Shown: positions 33,891 to 44,198, counted from the stretch's first letter. The stretch is 64,000 bases of DNA from Saccharomycopsis fibuligera x Saccharomycopsis cf. fibuligera (GCA_001936135.1 CP012816.1:2911501-2975500), one strand, 5' to 3'. Numbers and translations are program-made. The notes: a model not told the origin generated them from the sequence alone.

Positions 33891-34275
33891 TTCTCAGTAA
33901 TGCTGAGCGCGGTCAAAAAGATCTGCCTCCAAAATTTCAAAAACTAAAAATTTTACAATATCAATGACCGTTTGCAAAATAACGTTTTCATTTAGCTTTA
34001 CGCATGATTACAACTGCAATACGCTTTAATGACTATATTACACCTATTTTTCTTATGATGTTTCGTTTTACTTGTTTTTCCATTATTTTATTTTTGCTTG
34101 CTGCTATTTGGGGTTTATTCGGTTTATTTTATGCTATCGTGTTTTTCAAAGAATGTATTTCAAAAGAACAAATGTTAACATAAAAGGAAGAACTTTGCTT
34201 TTCAATTCGTTTCTTGTTTATCAAGAATAACTTTCTTGTGTTACTTATTTACTTATGTTATTTCAACGTTTTACT

Positions 34276-34319
<44 letters not shown>

Positions 34320-35086
34320 AAAATTAGCATTACAAATGCAAACACTCAATTTGTAGAACCTTCCAATGCTTTCAAATAGGTCATGCCTGTGGCTGCAGAG
34401 CTGCTCCTCGCTGCTCCTCGCTGCTTTCGTCTCGGAGAGCTTTAGGATCGGCCCACCGTTATCTCCGCAGTGTACAGTCATACCGCCGTTAAAACGTCTT
34501 TATATCCGTTATGCAGCGCTTTTGTGGGTACGCATTTCAAGTTTCTAAACTGTTTGCGTAAAAGTTCATTTGTCGTTACACGACTGGCACAGTGAGGCTG
34601 TTATGTTATATTTGTTTACTATATGCTTAGATATTGCAACAAATTGTATTGTGTTTTTTTTATGTTTTTTTATGTCTATCAATCGCACTGAATGTATGCA
34701 CGCTTTTCAAATATTTATGTAGTTTTAATCAAATGTTGAATTTTGTCAATATGCCTAAATTTATTTGGTCACTGACAACATTAAAACAAAACAGTAAAAA
34801 GCAGGTTTTTAACATTACAAATACTTCAAATTGACAAAAATGATCTGCCATCCTTCAGCAGCAGATGCTCTTCAAAGCTAGCTAGAAGTTACATCAAGTG
34901 CACTTTTTTACATTATCACAAACACTTTCACTTATAAAAATGTTTCTTGCGTAAAGCGCTTACTTAAAGACACTAAATTACTCGGATTGAGGTCATTACC
35001 TAAAACTAAACATTGAAAACAAAACAAAATGTTATTAAATACTTCAAACAGAAATCCTCTATCTTGGTCAATTTAAATCATCAGGA
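33891..35086. other. Intergenic region with the longest poly(dT) run
   Basis: AT-rich, holding T38 at 34278-34315 and a GCTGCTCCTC direct duplication near 34401-34420. It is the 3' region of both flanking genes. No gene is supported. Confidence 0.55.
34278..34315. repeat. Poly(dT) run, 38 nt
   Basis: The longest homopolymer in the window. It lies between the convergent 3' ends of the small serine-rich gene and UTP23. Confidence 0.9.
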
Positions 35087-35938
35087 CTATTGTTCAGGTT
35101 TTGCTTCATTGTTAATATCCTGACTATCCTGTCTTTTTTCCGTCTCTGTATTGTCGTTCTCCCGGCTAGCGTCACCATTGTCGTCATTTTCATCTCCTTC
35201 GTTATCGTCACTAGCATGCTTGTGCTTTCTTCTCCTCTTTCTCTTCTTTCCGTCTTCATTATCGTTACTCGCCTTCTTCTCATTTTCCTTTTTCGGTTTT
35301 TTCACACTCAAAGGATTTGGTCCTTTTGGTCCTTTTCTCTTTTTGGTTTTCTTAACTTCATGATCCTCCCCACCATCTTCTTTGTCACCATTAGTGTCTT
35401 TTATCAAACCTGCATTTTTGTCATTCAACCCTCCGCTCAATTTTGCATTCTCCACCTTTTGTTGTTTTTTGGCACTCGCTTCACTAAGCGGTTCCATCAC
35501 CATTACCGAGCGGTTCATATACACTAGAGGAACGCCTGGCACTGCCCTAAGCTTACGTCTAAGCTCCACGTCTTGAGTTACCACCACATAACGATGCTTA
35601 TTAAAACCATTTATGTCAACCACAGCACGCATACAGTCTCGTGGAGCAATAGCATTATCTTTGTGACCACAACGCCTTCTTTCAAACGTCTTGGCAAAAT
35701 CAATAGCGGTTTGATCTTTTGTAAGGTAGAGTGCTTGCATTGCACATTGAGTTATCATCGGCTTGACTTCTTCTGCTTGTAGTGTGTTGCGCAAGTACTT
35801 AAGAAGGTCAATTTTAGCGCTTTGGGCAACTAGCACAATTTCATGGTCGAGAAGCACTTGATATGGTGCACGGAATTTGAATGTGTGGTTATACACCAAC
35901 ATTTGCTTTCTGTAAGCTTTAGCTCTTTTTTGTCTCAT
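35087..35938 (-). CDS. UTP23: SSU processome PIN-domain protein Utp23
   Basis: A 283-residue protein opening MRQKRAKAYRKQMLVYNHTF, nearly the same as yeast Utp23. A PIN-like domain spans about 20-160 with the CCHC zinc site visible as QCAMQALY and RRRCGHKDNAIAPRDC, and closes with KHRYVVVTQDVELRRKLRAV and VPLVYMNRSVMVMEP. The remaining 110 residues are a Lys/Glu/Asp-rich disordered tail containing the conserved GPKGPNPLSVKK motif. Utp23 works in the nucleolus in early 18S rRNA maturation, binding and releasing snR30. In the yeast family the PIN active site is degenerate and nuclease activity is not required. Length compares with 254 aa in S. cerevisiae. Confidence 0.96.
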   Translation of the reverse strand: MRQKRAKAYRKQMLVYNHTFKFRAPYQVLLDHEIVLVAQSAKIDLLKYLRNTLQAEEVKPMITQCAMQALYLTKDQTAIDFAKTFERRRCGHKDNAIAPRDCMRAVVDINGFNKHRYVVVTQDVELRRKLRAVPGVPLVYMNRSVMVMEPLSEASAKKQQKVENAKLSGGLNDKNAGLIKDTNGDKEDGGEDHEVKKTKKRKGPKGPNPLSVKKPKKENEKKASNDNEDGKKRKRRRKHKHASDDNEGDENDDNGDASRENDNTETEKRQDSQDINNEAKPEQ

Positions 35939-37219
35939 TGTTATGCTATGCTATTTGATTTTCTTTTTTCCTGTATTTTTATTAGTTTACCACTTATTAA
36001 TTTTTGCTTTGATTTAGGGTGTTTATCTCAAATATTTTAAATCTTTCGTTTAATGTTAAATAACTGTATGATAAACTTTTGCAAACGTTAAAAAATATTG
36101 CTGTATAACAGACTATATTACGATATTCATTACTTTCATATTTTTCAAATATTTCAAAATTTTTTTTTTTTATTTTTTTTTCTATGCGCGATGACATGTT
36201 ACCCGAAAGATGAGCTCCGATGGGGGAAAAAAGAAGGCTCTCGTTTGCATGCAGATATACTGTCGGATAGTCTCAAACATGAATCTCTATTCAATCTAGA
36301 ACTCATCCCACACTCCCATAATGTGTTAGTAGTCGTACAAAGTTTCTTTGTAATATATAGCTTCTGTAGAGCGTAAACTACCTGAAGCCAGAAAAGCAGA
36401 CATTCACAGACAATCTGCAAAAATTTGATATAAATACGACATAATCGTATCCTATCAATACCTGGAACACCCAACAGACATGAAGATTACTTTTAAAAAA
36501 TATTGAAAAAACCTGTAATATTGTTGAGACGATTAAAAATATGAAAGTTGTTTCATTCTTACAGTTTCTGAGTTGGTATGAAGCACAAACATTATCGTGT
36601 GGTCGGCTCTACAAGTAGCACACCGGCACTTATTCAACACCATACGAGTTACAAATTTGAAAGAGTTTTGAAAGAAAAGAAAAAGAAGCAAATATTTTAT
36701 TGATCGATCTCTTAGAATCAAAATAGCGAACATGTAAATTAAGAGCACTTTTGCATAACAACAGTTGCATGGTTCATGGTTCACATAGCAAATCAGTTCA
36801 ATCAAAGGCAACTCAAACCTTTTGAATGGAAGTAAAAAACTCTAAAACTTCTTGTTTTGTCTTTGATAATTCATACCTAGAGTTGCTTAGAACATATGTG
36901 TCCGCACTATTAGCTTTAAATTTGAAAGGTAGTGAAAGCAACTTTTTTCCAAACTCTAAGGAGCATTTTAGATAGCTTCGGCAGAGAGGCATCGTAGTTA
37001 GAATAGAGAAATGCGCAGATAGTGTGGATTTCCTGAGCAAACTATTCAACCAAATTGAAGACTGGGATGGTCTCTATGATCCTAAAGCACAAACTACGCG
37101 TTCATGTTTCACTCTTAGCTGATAACCAATGGATTGATTCGTGTTACTTTGCAGTATTCATCAAAATGAGCAACAAGTACAGATTATCTCAACCCCAATC
37201 CTGCATTAAACATTCTAAT
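35939..37219. other. Intergenic region UTP23 to the 525-residue gene, with an orphan frame
   Basis: This region is the UTP23 promoter plus the 3' region of the next gene. It includes AT-rich runs near 36160-36181 and a PAC-like GCGATGA at 36187. On the minus strand, 36813-37073 is open for 86 codons and reads like protein (ending YELSKTKQEVLEFFTSIQKV), but its only internal ATG gives 59 codons. It may be an extra exon or a decayed C terminus of the adjacent gene. Confidence 0.45.
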
Positions 37220-38797
37220 CTAGTAAAAATATCGCCAGTCATCTTGACAATAAAACAAAGTTCTATGGAGTAATTTTGGAAGCTCTTCGGTTAATTGCCC
37301 ATAGTTGGAGAAAATAATGGTACCTACAATGTGAGCATCTTTTGCGTATCCGTTAAATTCTTCAGTTGCAAATTGTGAGCCATTTCCAAAATAGTATTCC
37401 ATCATATCATTGATCTGAAGAAGTTCTTGCTCCATCCGTGTAATGTCTGGCTTTCTTTCGTATTTTTCGATAATCAGCTCCACCAAAGCATCAAGCTTGT
37501 CAAAGTAGTTCATACAGACTTTTGTAAACTGATCCATGTAGTTTAGTAAGTTAATAATAAGAGCTTGCTTGTAGAGATACTCTTCCTGTGGATTGCTATG
37601 AATGTTGGTGGTAAATGTATAAAGAAGGCTCTTTGGTTTGGTCTGTCTATATTTTTGAAACTCTTTTAATTTTTTTACAACCGTAGAATAATTATTAGAC
37701 CCAAGAAGCTTCAAAGAACGTTTCACGAAAAGGCACAATCTTCGTTTGGAAATGTTATCGGCCTCGAGCATGGCTTTGAGATTGGTTGTGATATAAGTGT
37801 ATGGTTCTTTCATGCTCCGACGGTAGTTTTTGACCATGTAGGAAAGATAGTCAAGACCTTCATTTGGTTTACGTGGACCATTGAACAATGGTTTTGGGGT
37901 GGGTTGAGTGAGTTTGTACAAATTGAGATCCTTATTGAATCTATTTGGGTCCACAACTAAGTCACCCAGGAGGGTGAAGACAACGGCACTAGAGAAAATG
38001 TCAAGCAGGGGATGAATTTTGCTTAAGAGCTTAGAACTGTCGAAACTATCAAAACTATCCAAATTTCGTTTTTGCAACTGCTTCGTAAGATGTGGAGCTT
38101 GATTGGTAATTATGGACTTGCCATTGTTCTTTGACTTAGACTTCTTCTTGTTTTTCTTTTTGTTCTTTCTTTTCTTGACTGCTGAAATACTAGAAACAAT
38201 AGATTGTGACTTTTCCAAAGCTGGAACAGTATCAGAGACTGATGCACTTGACACCTTTGAAACTTTTCTGTCAAGCTTTGTTGGCTTCAGATCTGTTTTT
38301 GGTTTGTCATACATTTTTTTTTCTTTGCTATTCAATTCGAATTTGTTATCTTTCAGTAATTTAGGCTTCAGAAAGCTATTGAATACAGCGGCAGCATTTC
38401 CGAAATCACCGATTTCTTGTGTGCACGGAACAGTAACAGGTAGTGGCTCAGGTAGTGGCTCAGGTAGTGGCTCAGGTATCCCAGAAACCTCCAAAAGATC
38501 ACCTAAGGCGTCCAAGTCTTCCATTGGATTATATGGAGCTTCATCAGCCGTGTCAGAGTCGAAGTCAACTTCAGATGCGTAGTTGTACTGAAATTTGTTG
38601 CCATTGCCACTACCGTAACTAGAGCTGACGTAAATAGTATTCAAGGTTTCGTATTCATTGTCAGTCTCAACATCTTCGCTAGAGTATTCAAACACACTGT
38701 TGTCATCATTGTGGTAATGGTCTGGCTTTCTAGATGATGCAATAAAGTTCTTCCTTTTAGACAATAGGCTAAACATGTTACCATTAGGGACAGCCAT
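37220..38797 (-). CDS. Unrecognised 525-residue protein with helical C-terminal half
   Basis: An ATG-initiated complete frame that I cannot assign to a family. Residues 1-105 are acidic and Ser/Tyr-rich (EYSSEDVETDNEYETL). About 106-122 is a PLPE tandem (EPLPEPLPEPLP). About 200-230 is a Lys/Asn-rich stretch (KKRKNKKKNKKKSKSKN), possibly a nuclear localisation signal. About 255-525 looks folded and alpha-helical, rich in Tyr/Leu (LLNYMDQFTKVCMNYFDKLD, MEQELLQINDMMEYYFGNG), ending DDWRYFY. It has no membrane segment. It is transcribed divergently from GEP7 and in the same direction as UTP23. The S. cerevisiae PYC1-RAD6 interval also contains DUO1, YBP2 and PKP2, but I see no clear match to any. 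A minus-strand open segment just downstream may belong to it. Confidence 0.85.
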   Translation of the reverse strand: MAVPNGNMFSLLSKRKNFIASSRKPDHYHNDDNSVFEYSSEDVETDNEYETLNTIYVSSSYGSGNGNKFQYNYASEVDFDSDTADEAPYNPMEDLDALGDLLEVSGIPEPLPEPLPEPLPVTVPCTQEIGDFGNAAAVFNSFLKPKLLKDNKFELNSKEKKMYDKPKTDLKPTKLDRKVSKVSSASVSDTVPALEKSQSIVSSISAVKKRKNKKKNKKKSKSKNNGKSIITNQAPHLTKQLQKRNLDSFDSFDSSKLLSKIHPLLDIFSSAVVFTLLGDLVVDPNRFNKDLNLYKLTQPTPKPLFNGPRKPNEGLDYLSYMVKNYRRSMKEPYTYITTNLKAMLEADNISKRRLCLFVKRSLKLLGSNNYSTVVKKLKEFQKYRQTKPKSLLYTFTTNIHSNPQEEYLYKQALIINLLNYMDQFTKVCMNYFDKLDALVELIIEKYERKPDITRMEQELLQINDMMEYYFGNGSQFATEEFNGYAKDAHIVGTIIFSNYGQLTEELPKLLHRTLFYCQDDWRYFY

Positions 38798-39357
38798 TTT
38801 TGAACCAGAGTAGTGGTTGTGTACTTTCAGCTGTCGGATAAATATTTTTCGTTTGTACTAAAAGCTCAGGATTTTCTCTTAAAACAATGTTAGTCTTTGA
38901 TCTGTGTGATTTGTAAAGAAGTAGTGACAACTCCTTGATTTTTTGTATTAATTGATTTTTAGTTTTCCGATTCGTTACTAGTTGGTACACGCGCCCTCCA
39001 ACTAATCAGCCAGTAAAAAGGCTGCATGGTACAAGCATACAGGAGCTGTATTAAATACAATATTCTTCTCATGACGCGTATGTTAAAGAATTCAAATTAG
39101 CCCAATATATACTCATAGACAGAACTAATCGCCATAAATGATGATCATATTCAAGACACCAGCTAAAGAAACAGCCCGTCTAATTGGAACATTTTCCCCA
39201 GGGCACGTAACTGACAGTGAAATATTTTTTATCTTTCGCTTTACGTTTTAATGACCAAGATGAAGGACAACAGAGGTGGTGACTACTAAACTCACTCAGC
39301 ATACCAACTAATCAACGCAATTTCCTTTTTTTCTAAATAATAGCAAGCATCATAATA
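38798..39357. promoter_or_regulatory. Divergent promoter, 525-residue gene / GEP7
   Basis: A 560-bp divergent intergenic region with no recognised consensus beyond AT-rich segments. An open minus-strand frame at 38784-38990 overlaps the start of the 525-residue gene and has no independent support. Confidence 0.5.
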
Positions 39358-40335
39358 ATGATACCGCGTATAAAATTAATTCAATATACTGCGCGTCCTG
39401 TAACAAGAAGCCTTCACACTAGTCTCTGTTCTCATCAGGCGAAATCCCTAGATCAAAACCGAGTGGGTCTTGACAAGTCAAAAGATGATGATGCAGGTGT
39501 CAGTGATGACAAAGGAACGGTGGTGGATTTTTCAAAGATCTCTAAGTCTAGCACTTCCAAGCTCACACCATCACAAAAACGCAAGCAGGCTGCCGAGTTG
39601 ACTCGCACCAGTATCAGCGACATTTTTGATTTTGTCATGCATAATTCCCCCGAAGAACTCAACTTTAAAGAAGCAGTAAACGTTGAAGCAGTTATCAACC
39701 AGCCATCATCTTTCAAGAAACTTTCCTTCAATCAGAAGGAAACAGTGATTGAGACAATTGATCATTGGAGATACAAGGAGTGGAATGAGGTGCCGCAAAA
39801 TATTAAGCAGTTGATGTATTTTGTTTCATATGGCAACTGGGGCCCAAGAGAGTCATTCAAAGATCCGATTGCACATTTCGATGGTCACAGCAAGTATGTG
39901 CCTGAAGATATACCGTTTTCGTACCCTTCGAACTTGAAGACAATAAATCCACAACCTAACACCAACGTCAAAAAACTCCCAGAAATCAATTTGATGCTCG
40001 TGAATGAGACACGCAAAGAGATTTTCAACAATAATGTAAAAAAGCTTGATCCAGCGAGTCAAGCAGTGGTAATATTTGCCTTTTTGGTTACTGCTGTAGC
40101 TATTACCAGAGACAAGTACATGAATGAACAAGAAAATGACTGCTCATTGGAGAACACAACCGGCAATGCCGGCGAAGAAACAGAGATTGTAGAGCGGATC
40201 AAGGATGTTGAGCAATACAAACACAAAGAGCCGGAAAACATTGTTGCAAAAAAGATTGCTGGGGATAGTGTGCCAGCAGACCAAAGTCCTACGGCTGTAA
40301 CAGGCAAAAGGTGGTACTACTTGTGGCTTAAGTGA
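39358..40335 (+). CDS. GEP7: Mitochondrial protein Gep7
   Basis: A 325-residue protein. An Arg-rich, acidic-poor N terminus (MIPRIKLIQYTARPVTRSLH) fits a mitochondrial presequence. The conserved core (about 75-245) includes SFNQKETVIETIDHWRYKEW, MYFVSYGNWGPRE and PEDIPFSYPSNL, then a single membrane segment (about 234-249, QAVVIFAFLVTAVAITRDKY) and a variable tail ending WYYLWLK. It matches S. cerevisiae Gep7 (287 aa), found in prohibitin genetic-interaction screens and otherwise poorly characterised. The next gene is RAD6, as in S. cerevisiae, although there the two genes are convergent and here they are in tandem; the neighbourhood supports the assignment. Confidence 0.88.
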   Translation: MIPRIKLIQYTARPVTRSLHTSLCSHQAKSLDQNRVGLDKSKDDDAGVSDDKGTVVDFSKISKSSTSKLTPSQKRKQAAELTRTSISDIFDFVMHNSPEELNFKEAVNVEAVINQPSSFKKLSFNQKETVIETIDHWRYKEWNEVPQNIKQLMYFVSYGNWGPRESFKDPIAHFDGHSKYVPEDIPFSYPSNLKTINPQPNTNVKKLPEINLMLVNETRKEIFNNNVKKLDPASQAVVIFAFLVTAVAITRDKYMNEQENDCSLENTTGNAGEETEIVERIKDVEQYKHKEPENIVAKKIAGDSVPADQSPTAVTGKRWYYLWLK

Positions 40336-40914
40336 AATGCTGCTAGTGAGTTGAATGATAAATAAAATGTGTACATACTAAAGCTAATTGTGCCTGACCT
40401 GTTAAGCGGTGTCTTAGTTGTCAAATAAACTTGTGCTGCTGGATTGTTTTATAGTTGATGTTGATATTTTAATTGTCGCTTGCCGCTGCTGCAGAAATGC
40501 TTATACTCAGAGTGGTGTTGGTTTATATACATTCACGTGATACATATATGAACAGTTTTTACTGTTTCTGAGAAATTGCCACCTGAAAATCATTGACCGT
40601 AAAAAGCGCAGGAAATCCCGAAGACAGAAGGCGACTTTGGACAAAGAGAAGAGTACTTTACCCACCCACTTCCACTTCTGCGCATTGACGGTGTGGTTCC
40701 ATCTGTTCTGCTTTCCTTTTTTTTTTTTTTATATATTATTCCATTCTGTTTGGGTTTGAGTCTATCGCCTCCCGACATTTATTCTCCTGTCTTTACTTTC
40801 CACTTCACGAAAAACTAAAATAAATTCGCCTTCGTGATTCGATTCCCTACTGAATATTCACGGTCTCAAAATCGACATTTCACACTCGCACATAAACACA
40901 TACAACCTCTCAAG
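40336..40914. promoter_or_regulatory. GEP7 3' region and RAD6 promoter
   Basis: The 579 bp contain a CACGTG-like TTCACGTGAT (about 40534), T14 (40717-40730) and a long pyrimidine-rich leader before the RAD6 start. No small gene was found. Confidence 0.5.
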
Positions 40915-41591
40915 ATGTCTACTCCCGCTAGAAGAAGATTGATGCGTGATTTCAAGGTACGTCTACTGTCTTTTTCTGTGCTGATTGCCATTTTATATTT
41001 ATTGAAAGTATTGCCTATATACAGAGGCAAACTGTTTTAAGAGACACAGCAGACTGAATGGTTACTAACTATTACGCTCAGCGAATGCAACAGGACGCTC
41101 CTGCTGGTTTGAGTGCCTCTCCTTTGCCTGATAATGTGCTTGTCTGGTAAGTATTTTTTTGTTATAACGATTGCCTTTTTTTCAACTATGATACTCGGTA
41201 GGCCTATTAGTAACACAAACTAACAATCATTAGGAACGCAGTCATCATCGGTCCATCAGATACTCCATTCGAGGACGGCACCTTCAAGTTACGAATGACG
41301 TTTGACGAACAGTACCCAAACAAGCCGCCGACGGTAAAGTTCCTCAGCAAAATGTTTCATCCTAATGTTTACGCCAGCGGCGACTTATGTTTAGATATTT
41401 TGCAGAACCGGTGGTCTCCTACTTATGACGTTGCCTCGATTTTAACGTCAGTCCAGTCTTTGTTGAATGACCCAAACATCTCTAGTCCCGCCAACGTCGA
41501 AGCAGCTAACTTATACAAAGACCACAGATCTCAGTATATTCAGAGAGTTAAAGAAACCGTTGAGGAGAGTTGGGAAGATGATTTTGAGTAA
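40915..41591 (+). CDS. RAD6: Ubiquitin-conjugating enzyme E2 Rad6, three exons
   Basis: Exons are 40915-40956, 41082-41146 and 41234-41591, giving 154 residues. The joined protein starts [20 protein letters not shown], continues [20 protein letters not shown], has the HPN motif ([20 protein letters not shown]) with the active-site Cys in GDLCLDIL, and ends [10 protein letters not shown]. Rad6 ubiquitinates histone H2B with Bre1, PCNA with Rad18, and N-degron substrates with Ubr1. The S. cerevisiae protein (172 aa) has a long polyacidic tail; this one stops after a few acidic residues, as in S. pombe Rhp6 and human UBE2A/B. The S. cerevisiae gene is intronless. A downstream ATG frame (41295) misses the N-terminal third, so the spliced model is required. 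Confidence 0.95.
40957..41081 (+). other. RAD6 intron 1 (125 nt)
   Basis: Donor GTACGT, perfect branch TACTAAC at 41063-41069, acceptor TCAG at 41081. Splicing joins DFK to RMQQDAP exactly as in Rad6 orthologs. Confidence 0.93.
41147..41233 (+). other. RAD6 intron 2 (87 nt)
   Basis: Donor GTAAGT splits the Trp codon of LVWNAV. The branch is AACTAAC at 41218-41224, a variant of TACTAAC, with acceptor TTAG at 41233. Protein continuity across the junction is exact. Confidence 0.92.
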
Positions 41592-42306
41592 TGGAGACAG
41601 TGGTGGTTCACTATTCTTATTTTTTTTGATGTTGTTTAATGATTTGTTTAAGTTTCTAACTCAACCGTTCACGATGGAAATACGGTAGAACAACCAACTA
41701 GACTATGTATTTGTTGCTTTATCTTCTATTTTTTTCAGTTTTTTTCTTTTTGACTCTTCGTCTTTTGATGATCAAAGCCATGTGGTAAAGTTTGGGGGCT
41801 AGACAACTTGCATCGCTGCCGTAGGCGTGAAGTTGTTCGCATATATTCTATTACCCTTTGTTTTTTTTTAAAAAAAAAATTTAATTTATTTATTTTTGTC
41901 CTTTGCAAATGTCTTGGTCATATTTACGGTTCGTCATAGCATTACAATGAAAAAATTGTTCCTGGTGTATACTATTTATCTACATTCTACATTTTGCTAT
42001 CTCTACCAAGCACAGATAGCGTTTTGTATTCACAATATTAGTGACATTCGGTTTTGAACGTCATTTCATATACACAGACCTGCCTGCTTATAGTTGATAC
42101 CAGCTTTGAACCGATGTGATCTGTATTTCCTCGGAGATTATATTTAGTAGTTTTCTTAGCAGTTTTCGCGCACTTCGATTTTCCAAAAAAACGGTTTTTA
42201 TCGTGAATAAAAAATACCGAACGTTTTCGAAGATCAAGCAGCATCAGTCATAATATCTGGAGTAAAGTCAGGTATAGACTAAGACTAACACTATAATTTT
42301 ATCTAA
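41592..42306. other. Intergenic region RAD6-SLM5
   Basis: AT-rich 715 bp with an A/T-run pair near 41862-41880. It is the RAD6 3' region and the SLM5 promoter. Nothing else was recognised. Confidence 0.55.
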
Positions 42307-44049
42307 ATGAACAGAGCTTCCTTTTCTAAAATCATCATACAGCTATCCACACTCAGGTCTGTTACTGACTCTGCTTATGCTGTAAATGTGGCTCGTCAAC
42401 CTTCACTAGTCAGCACTCATCAACGTCGCCGGTATTCTCAACCCACAGCACCCTCATCGCTGGCATCTTCAAATGCTTCTAATTCTTCTAATGACCATTT
42501 AGCTGACCTTACTAGTACGTCAAGCACATTTTCAAATTTAACAATTCCTAAGAGCACTACCAATTGCAACGCAAAACTAAGAACCAGTATTCGCAGGCTT
42601 CTAGAGAGTCCACCTGCAGAGCACTCTCTTGTTACAACTCAAGGATGGGTTCGGTCAGTTCGTATTTTGAAAAAAATTGCATTTGTTGATATTTCTGATG
42701 GCACATCGCATCACTCATTAATGCTTGTTACTAGTCCTGCCTTAGCGAAACAGAGCAGAGTCACTACCGGCTGCTCAGTGGAAGCAGTTGGCAAGTGGAT
42801 GCACAGCAAAGGCAGAAATCAGAGCTTTGAATTGCAGATTAACGACACGTTAGCAAAAGGGGAAAAGCAGAGTCATGGTCTAAAGGTAGTGGGGCCCGTT
42901 GAAGAGAATTATCCATTACAGAAGAAATATCATTCACCTGAGTTTGTGAGAAGCTTAAATATTTTAAAATTCCAAACTAGTAAGTTGAACTCAGTGATGC
43001 GGGCACGGTCGTTTTTAGAATGGAAATTTTCAGAGTTTTTTCAAAAAGAAGGTTTTGTGAAAACCAATCCGCCATTGATTACTGGTGCAGATTGCGAGGG
43101 TGCTGGGGAGTTATTTCAGGTGGAAGGTGCTTCAATCTTGGAAAAGCAGATTGAAAATTTGAGCAAGAAGGAAGAACATAGTGATAAAAGCATTGGCAAT
43201 GATGATAATGTGAAGCCATTCTTTGGCAAAAAGTCGTATTTAACTGTGTCTACGCAATTGCATTTGGAAATCCTTGCACAATCGTTCAGCAAAGTTTGGA
43301 CCATGTCGCCATGTTTCCGTGCTGAAGCTAGTGATACTAATCGTCACTTGAGCGAATTCTGGATGCTCGAGGCAGAAATTGCATATGCAGCCACTGTCGA
43401 CCAACTCACATATTTCTCCGAAAGTATGCTTAAACATTGCATAAATGGGATCCTCTGCAATGAAAACTATGCGCTTGATAACTTATTGCAAAACTCTAAA
43501 CGGCCAATTGAAGAATTAAGTGAGATTGAGCGCAGATTGCGTGTTTTGGAAAACGCTGGTAAATCATGGTCTCAAATAACTTACCATGAAGCGATGAAAA
43601 TCTTGCTCGAAGCAAATAAAAAATGGGATTATGTCCCGCCAGCAATGGGTGAAAGTTTATCAACAGAACATGAAAAGTTTTTGACTAATGAAGTATTTAA
43701 AGCACCGTTGTTTGTGACTAACTATCCAAAGGACGAGAAGGCATTTTACATGGAAATTGACAGTAACGGACAGACTGTTGCTTGCTTTGACTTACTCTTC
43801 CCAGTGATGGGTGAACTCATTGGTGGGTCTGTTAGAGAAGCAAATTATGGAAAGTTGTTAAAAGAAATTGAGCGCCGTAATATGAATATCTCGGAGTTGC
43901 AGTGGTATTTGGACTTACGCAAGAATGGGTCAGTGCCTCATGGTGGCTTTGGCATGGGCTTTGAGAGACTAGTGAGTTTTGTATGTAATGTGGATAATAT
44001 CAAAGATGTTATTCCTTTGTCCAGAAGCGTTAACAATTGCGAATGTTAA
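42307..44049 (+). CDS. SLM5: Mitochondrial asparaginyl-tRNA synthetase
   Basis: A 580-residue class IIb synthetase that charges mitochondrial tRNA-Asn. A long Ser/Thr/Asn-rich leader (about 1-95) with early basic residues fits mitochondrial import. The OB-fold anticodon-binding domain is at about 105-195 (TTQGWVRSVRILKKIAFVDI). The catalytic core carries motif 2 (CFRAEASDTNRHLSEFWMLE, about 333-355) and motif 3 (GGFGMGFERLVSF, about 546-558). Substrate-site features include GADCEGAGELFQV and FPVMGELIGGSVRE. It is longer than S. cerevisiae Slm5 (492 aa) because of the N-terminal leader and an insert near 285-305 (SKKEEHSDKSIGNDDN). The cytosolic enzyme Ded81 has a different N-terminal extension, so the mitochondrial assignment is favoured. 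Confidence 0.93.
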   Translation: MNRASFSKIIIQLSTLRSVTDSAYAVNVARQPSLVSTHQRRRYSQPTAPSSLASSNASNSSNDHLADLTSTSSTFSNLTIPKSTTNCNAKLRTSIRRLLESPPAEHSLVTTQGWVRSVRILKKIAFVDISDGTSHHSLMLVTSPALAKQSRVTTGCSVEAVGKWMHSKGRNQSFELQINDTLAKGEKQSHGLKVVGPVEENYPLQKKYHSPEFVRSLNILKFQTSKLNSVMRARSFLEWKFSEFFQKEGFVKTNPPLITGADCEGAGELFQVEGASILEKQIENLSKKEEHSDKSIGNDDNVKPFFGKKSYLTVSTQLHLEILAQSFSKVWTMSPCFRAEASDTNRHLSEFWMLEAEIAYAATVDQLTYFSESMLKHCINGILCNENYALDNLLQNSKRPIEELSEIERRLRVLENAGKSWSQITYHEAMKILLEANKKWDYVPPAMGESLSTEHEKFLTNEVFKAPLFVTNYPKDEKAFYMEIDSNGQTVACFDLLFPVMGELIGGSVREANYGKLLKEIERRNMNISELQWYLDLRKNGSVPHGGFGMGFERLVSFVCNVDNIKDVIPLSRSVNNCEC

Positions 44050-44162
44050 ATTTATGTCGTGTTTTATTCAAGCTGATTGATGGCTAGTAATATTCCGTGG
44101 GTAGATGGTTGATATTGAGAAAGCGCTTTGCTTATGTAATACCCTTCAGAAAAGGTGTCCGC

Positions 44163-44165
<3 letters not shown>

Positions 44166-44197
<32 letters not shown>
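44166..44197. repeat. Poly(dT) run, 32 nt
   Basis: T32 between the SLM5 stop and the NSRP1-like start, about 130 bp upstream of the latter. It could be a nucleosome-excluding promoter element. Confidence 0.9.

Positions 44198-44198
<1 letters not shown>

Noticed and set aside
33566-33940. 124-codon minus-strand frame opposite the small serine-rich gene
   Set aside because: Starts at TTG and mirrors the biased codons of the plus-strand gene; the TATA and start context favour the plus strand.
37150-37248. MED21-like start MTGDIFTRLECLMQDWG on the minus strand
   Set aside because: It overlaps the last codons of the 525-residue gene in another frame, soon meets a stop, and has no donor site to extend it.
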